Of a DNA stretch of 40,681 nt, positions 1 to 40,681 are shown piece after piece. Origin of the DNA: Paulinella micropora (Eukaryota > Cercozoa > Imbricatea > Euglyphida); NCBI GenBank assembly GCA_009731375.1, contig BJOX01000050.1, positions 857,850 through 898,530 on the forward strand, given 5' to 3'. How positions within the stretch are numbered: position 1 is the stretch's first letter; every line of letters starts with the position of its first letter. Under the pieces are notes generated by a model. The model worked only from the letters and a program-made list of their open reading frames with translations. It searched no databases and was not told the origin of the DNA. The position numbers and the translations under genes were made by a program.

Positions 1-186
1 GGAGTGTTCTAGTGTTGTCCCGTATAGTTCAAAAGGGCTCGGCTACCTTTCGGCTTGAACTGGGCACAGACACCAACCACAGCGAGACAGTGGTTGGTGT
101 GCAGCTTGGCCGGTGCTGAAAGTTCTTGTCCGGGGGTAGTATAGGAGGCCATGGCTTTTCAAGCTAAGCCACGCCCATAGATTAAA
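1..186 (+). mobile_element. Unknown repeat end with two hairpins and a (TATC)n tail
   Basis: Unique sequence that runs straight into a long (TATC)n array. It contains two clear inverted repeats: AGTTCAA at 26-32 pairs with TTGAACT at 55-61, and ACACCAACCA at 70-79 pairs with TGGTTGGTGT at 91-100 around an 11-base loop. A structured 3' region followed by a microsatellite tail is typical of some non-LTR retrotransposon 3' ends. No coding capacity is visible. It lies just downstream of the gene A stop codon, on the opposite strand. It could also be the 3' end of an unrelated element; its left part is outside the window. Confidence 0.35.
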
Positions 187-188
187 CA

Positions 189-283
<95 letters not shown>
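187..283. repeat. (TATC)n microsatellite
   Basis: About 24 nearly perfect TATC units, immediately downstream of the gene A stop codon and abutting the element at 1-186. Confidence 0.95.
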
Positions 284-291
284 TTTTAAAT

Positions 292-10742
<10,451 letters not shown>

Positions 10743-10753
<11 letters not shown>

Positions 10754-10970
10754 ACTAGGCGAAACGTTCAGCCTAGCATATGTGTATATTGACATCCATA
10801 TGATATGTGCTACATAGCCGCATACTTGGCGTAGCATTTAATCTATGTGTATACTTACATGGATACAAAATGTGATAGCCACAGCCGCATACTTGGCGTA
10901 ATATTGAACCTATGTATATGTATACTTACATGCATAATATTGTAACATGTGCATACTCGGCGCGTACCGT
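10743..10970. repeat. Degenerate tandem copies of the gene A exon 1 edge
   Basis: The phrase AGCCGCATACTNGGCGTA recurs at about 10745, 10817 and 10883, with a weaker copy near 10951. Each is followed by CTATGTGTATACTTACATG-like sequence. The unit is about 70 bp and the first copy contains the start codon of gene A. Confidence 0.7.
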
Positions 10971-10989
10971 TAACACTAGCAATTTGCGC

Positions 10990-11950
10990 TTTATTATTAT
11001 CACTGAAAGGTGTTGGGAGCAGGGGGTGGGGGGGTTGGGGGGAGGGGGACGTTGGAAATTGTGTACCCCCCCCCCCCCCCCCCCCCCTTTCCCCCCCCCC
11101 CNNNNNNNNNNNNNNNNNNNNNNNNNNNNNNNNNNNNNNNNNNNNNNNNNNNNNNNNNNNNNNNNNNNNNNNNNNNNNNNNNNNNNNNNNNNNNNNNNNN
11201 NNNNNNNNNNNNNNNNNNNNNNNNNNNNNNNNNNNNNNNNNNNNNNNNNNNNNNNNNNNNNNNNNNNNNNNNNNNNNNNNNNNNNNNNNNNNNNNNNNNN
11301 NNNNNNNNNNNNNNNNNNNNNNNNNNNNNNNNNNNNNNNNNNNNNNNNNNNNNNNNNNNNNNNNNNNNNNNNNTTACCCCCCCCCCCCCCCCCCACCCCA
11401 CCCCCTGCATTTCCGCACCCCTGTCCCTATAAATCATGGTTTGTGGGAACGAGGAGGAGTTGGGAGCTCATATTTGCAGGGTGGCTAGCCCCAGACTCGA
11501 TCTTGATGCTGGTATAGCCTTTTGGAATTCACGCAAATATTTGCGTCAGGGGAGTGTTCTGAATTCCAAAATTCCTTGTTTTTTGGCCTAATTTCTGCAC
11601 CCTGTCCCCATAAATCATGGATTGTGGGAACGAGGAGTTGGGAGCTCATATTGGCAGAATAGCTAGCTCCAGACTCGATCTTGATGCTGGTACAGTTTTT
11701 TTGGGACTCATGCGAATATTTGAGTTAGGGAGTGTCCTGAATGCCAACATTCCTTGTTTCTTCGCCCTATTTTCTGCGCCCTCTGTCCCTGTAAATCATG
11801 GTTTGCGGGAACCAGGAGGAATTGTGAGATCGTATTTGCAGGCCCCAGACTCGATGTTCATGATGATATAATTTTTTTGAATTCACCGAAATATTTGTGT
11901 TAGTGGAGTGTCATGAACGCCAAAATTTCTGGTTGCTGGAAGGAATGGTC
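10990..11950 (-). mobile_element. Element X, inverted copy, with gap
   Basis: Inverted relative to the copies at 25-29 kb. It begins TTATTATTATCACTGAAAGGTG, runs through a C/G-homopolymer-rich part and a 272-base gap, and then holds three tandem units of about 175-185 bp (11400-11935) marked by CAAATATTTG and a TAAATCATGGTTTG phrase. No coding capacity is seen. It separates gene A from gene B. Confidence 0.65.
11102..11373. other. Assembly gap
   Basis: Run of 272 N within the G/C-homopolymer part of element X. Confidence 1.
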
Positions 11951-12064
11951 ACCGGGACACATATGCGATTCTCATATATTGTAGGTATATGTATAATTAC
12001 ATCATACCCCAATCCAATCTGTCTGCACTTGGCAAGAAGTGTTACGAGGGCACAAATGCAATTG

Positions 12065-37716
<25,652 letters not shown>

Positions 37717-37848
37717 GCTGAGACTGAGAACGACGCCAAGCCGTTTTTTTTCACTGCCATGACGAGATAGAGAGGTAGGTAGATGAAGATATACATAGAT
37801 AGGTAGTTAGGTAGGTAGGTAGGTAGGTAGGTAGGTAGGTAGGTAGGT

Positions 37849-37880
<32 letters not shown>

Positions 37881-37881
37881 G

Positions 37882-37938
<57 letters not shown>

Positions 37939-38024
37939 GTAGAGAGATAGATAGATAGATAAATAAATAGATAGATAGATAGACAGATAGATAGACAGAT
38001 AGATAGACAGATAGACAGATAGAC

Positions 38025-38086
<62 letters not shown>

Positions 38087-38106
38087 CAAGAAAAAAATAT
38101 ATACAT

Positions 38107-38199
<93 letters not shown>

Positions 38200-38201
38200 C
38201 T

Positions 38202-38250
<49 letters not shown>

Positions 38251-38275
38251 GCTACTACTGCTACTGCTGCTGCTG

Positions 38276-38306
<31 letters not shown>

Positions 38307-38369
38307 CACTACTACTACTACTAGTACTACCACTACTAGTACTACTACTACTAGTACTACGACTACTAG

Positions 38370-38433
<64 letters not shown>

Positions 38434-38451
38434 GCCACCGCCACCGACAGC

Positions 38452-38482
<31 letters not shown>

Positions 38483-38538
38483 ACAGCAGCAGCAGCAGCA
38501 GCAGCAACAACAACAACAACAACAATAACAAGAACAAG

Positions 38539-38582
<44 letters not shown>

Positions 38583-38625
38583 ACGAGAAAAACAACAACA
38601 ACAACACAATAACAGCAACAACACC

Positions 38626-38662
<37 letters not shown>

Positions 38663-38864
38663 GTATAGTACAGTACAGTAACACTACAGCAGTACTTACA
38701 GAAACAAACCACCGAAAGCAAGAAGAGCGATAACAAGGAAAACAATTAAGTAACAACAAGAGCAATGCCAATATAAACAACAATAGCAATACCAGCAGTG
38801 AAAACAATAACCATTACAGCAATATCGGCAAACATAACAGTGGCAGCATAACCACAGTGGTCAT
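37717..38864. repeat. GATA, GA, ACT and CAA arrays upstream of gene B
   Basis: GATA/GGTA arrays at about 37770-38090, GA at 38107-38198, ACT at 38205-38430 and CAA at 38450-38660. No TATA box or other promoter signal for gene B can be singled out. Confidence 0.9.
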
Positions 38865-38898
38865 GTGTGCATGTGTCTGTGTGTATTCTCTCCCTCCA

Positions 38899-38959
<61 letters not shown>

Positions 38960-39027
38960 CTCTTTCTCTCGATCTCTCTCTCTCTCTCTCTCCCTCTTTA
39001 TCTTCCTCTTTCTCTCGATCGCTCCCT

Positions 39028-39073
<46 letters not shown>

Positions 39074-39127
39074 ATCTATCTATCTATCTATCTATCTCTA
39101 TCTCTCTCTCTCTCGATCTCTCGATCC

Positions 39128-39158
<31 letters not shown>

Positions 39159-39162
39159 TCTT

Positions 39163-39245
<83 letters not shown>

Positions 39246-40212
39246 NNNNNNNNNNNNNNNNNNNNNNNNNNNNNNNNNNNNNNNNNNNNNNNNNNNNNNN
39301 NNNNNNNNNNNNNNNNNNNNNNNNNNNNNNNNNNNNNNNNNNNNNNNNNNNNNNNNNNNNNNNNNNNNNNNNNNNNNNNNNNNNNNNNNNNNNNNNNNNN
39401 NNNNNNNNNNNNNNNNNNNNNNNNNNNNNNNNNNNNNNNNNNNNNNNNNNNNNNNNNNNNNNNNNNNNNNNNNNNNNNNNNNNNNNNNNNNNNNNNNNNN
39501 NNNNNNNNNNNNNNNNNNNNNNNNNNNNNNNNNNNNNNNNNNNNNNNNNNNNNNNNNNNNNNNNNNNNNNNNNNNNNNNNNNNNNNNNNNNNNNNNNNNN
39601 NNNNNNNNNNNNNNNNNNNNNNNNNNNNNNNNNNNNNNNNNNNNNNNNNNNNNNNNNNNNNNNNNNNNNNNNNNNNNNNNNNNNNNNNNNNNNNNNNNNN
39701 NNNNNNNNNNNNNNNNNNNNNNNNNNNNNNNNNNNNNNNNNNNNNNNNNNNNNNNNNNNNNNNNNNNNNNNNNNNNNNNNNNNNNNNNNNNNNNNNNNNN
39801 NNNNNNNNNNNNNNNNNNNNNNNNNNNNNNNNNNNNNNNNNNNNNNNNNNNNNNNNNNNNNNNNNNNNNNNNNNNNNNNNNNNNNNNNNNNNNNNNNNNN
39901 NNNNNNNNNNNNNNNNNNNNNNNNNNNNNNNNNNNNNNNNNNNNNNNNNNNNNNNNNNNNNNNNNNNNNNNNNNNNNNNNNNNNNNNNNNNNNNNNNNNN
40001 NNNNNNNNNNNNNNNNNNNNNNNNNNNNNNNNNNNNNNNNNNNNNNNNNNNNNNNNNNNNNNNNNNNNNNNNNNNNNNNNNNNNNNNNNNNNNNNNNNNN
40101 NNNNNNNNNNNNNNNNNNNNNNNNNNNNNNNNNNNNNNNNNNNNNNNNNNNNNNTCTCTCTCTCTCTCTCTCTCTCGATCTCTCTCTCTCTCTCTCTCGA
40201 TCTCTCTCGATC

Positions 40213-40261
<49 letters not shown>

Positions 40262-40538
40262 ATACATATATATATATGCATATATATGTATATATATATG
40301 TATATATATATATGTATATATATATATGTATATATATGTATATAAATATATATATATATATATACCTTTCTCTCGATCTTTCTCTCACAACCCACACACA
40401 TTTTCATACATATGTTTTACTATACATTTTCTTTTATATATATATAAATACATATATATATATAATATTATATATATATGATATATATATAATATACATA
40501 TATATGTATTATACATATACAATATATGCATATATATA

Positions 40539-40612
<74 letters not shown>
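38865..40612. repeat. (CT)n array with a 909-base gap, then TA and (ATT)n
   Basis: CT-rich tract 38930-39245, N run 39246-40154, CT to 40259, TA-rich to about 40530, then (ATT)n to 40612. No gene seen. Confidence 0.95.
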
Positions 40613-40613
<1 letters not shown>

Positions 40614-40681
40614 GGACACCGTGATAGCCCAGTGGTCAAGTTCTACCATCTGGGCCCTGTCGCCAGTTCGATTCCCGTCGG
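40613..40681 (+). mobile_element. tRNA-derived SINE head, cut by the window end
   Basis: Starts TGGACACCGTGATAGCCCAG directly after (ATT)n and reaches the B-box region at the window edge. The only copy on the plus strand. Confidence 0.85.

Noticed and set aside
191-280. CRISPR-like regular repeats
   Set aside because: Units are 4-6 bp without spacers; these are microsatellites.
38865-40481. Open frames of about 500 codons (Ser-Leu repeats)
   Set aside because: Translation of (CT)n across a 909-base gap.

Overview
The window is eukaryotic, most likely nuclear DNA of a protist or alga; the clade cannot be fixed from the sequence. The evidence is two intron-rich genes with GT..AG introns, a tRNA-derived SINE family, a non-LTR retrotransposon remnant, a PIF/Harbinger-like MITE and an extreme load of simple repeats. 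Most long open frames here are translations of tetra- and hexanucleotide microsatellites and are not genes. There are eight runs of N (11102-11373, 23389-23590, 24069-24198, 24741-25362, 27239-27859, 30499-30508, 36513-36522, 39246-40154).

Both real genes lie head to tail on the minus strand. I rebuilt them by hand from unique islands between microsatellites, requiring GT..AG borders, matching codon phase and domain continuity. Gene A (10753 to 292, 21 exons, 736 codons plus stop) encodes two blocks of ankyrin repeats joined by a Ser/Pro linker, then a protein-kinase N-lobe (glycine loop and beta-3 lysine), then a Ser/Pro-rich tail. I find no catalytic HRD or DFG segment before the stop codon. 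Gene B (37716 to 12065, 39 exons, 1530 codons plus stop) encodes a signal peptide, three tandem modules of a PhnD-like (type II) periplasmic-binding domain followed by a cysteine-rich GCC2/GCC3-like segment, and a class C GPCR seven-helix domain. It is the main find: class C receptors normally carry a type I (LIVBP-like) flytrap, and this one has three type II modules.

Layout: 1-283, an unknown element with two hairpins and a (TATC)n tail. 292-10753, gene A, with an antisense 5'-truncated LINE at 4743-5935 in one intron. 10754-11950, degenerate tandem copies and an inverted copy of a repeat I call element X. 12065-37716, gene B, whose 8.3-kb intron (22968-31256) is packed with SINE copies in (TAA)n and two more copies of element X. 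37720-40681, low-complexity DNA ending in the head of another SINE.

Two genome-level patterns recur. The tetranucleotide arrays supply splice signals: on the coding strand many introns begin as GTATGTATG. Exon edges are often present in two to four decayed copies on either side of an array, as if arrays and exon borders had duplicated together. The two genes may both act in signalling (a secreted-ligand receptor and an ankyrin/kinase-like protein), but adjacency is the only hint of a link.
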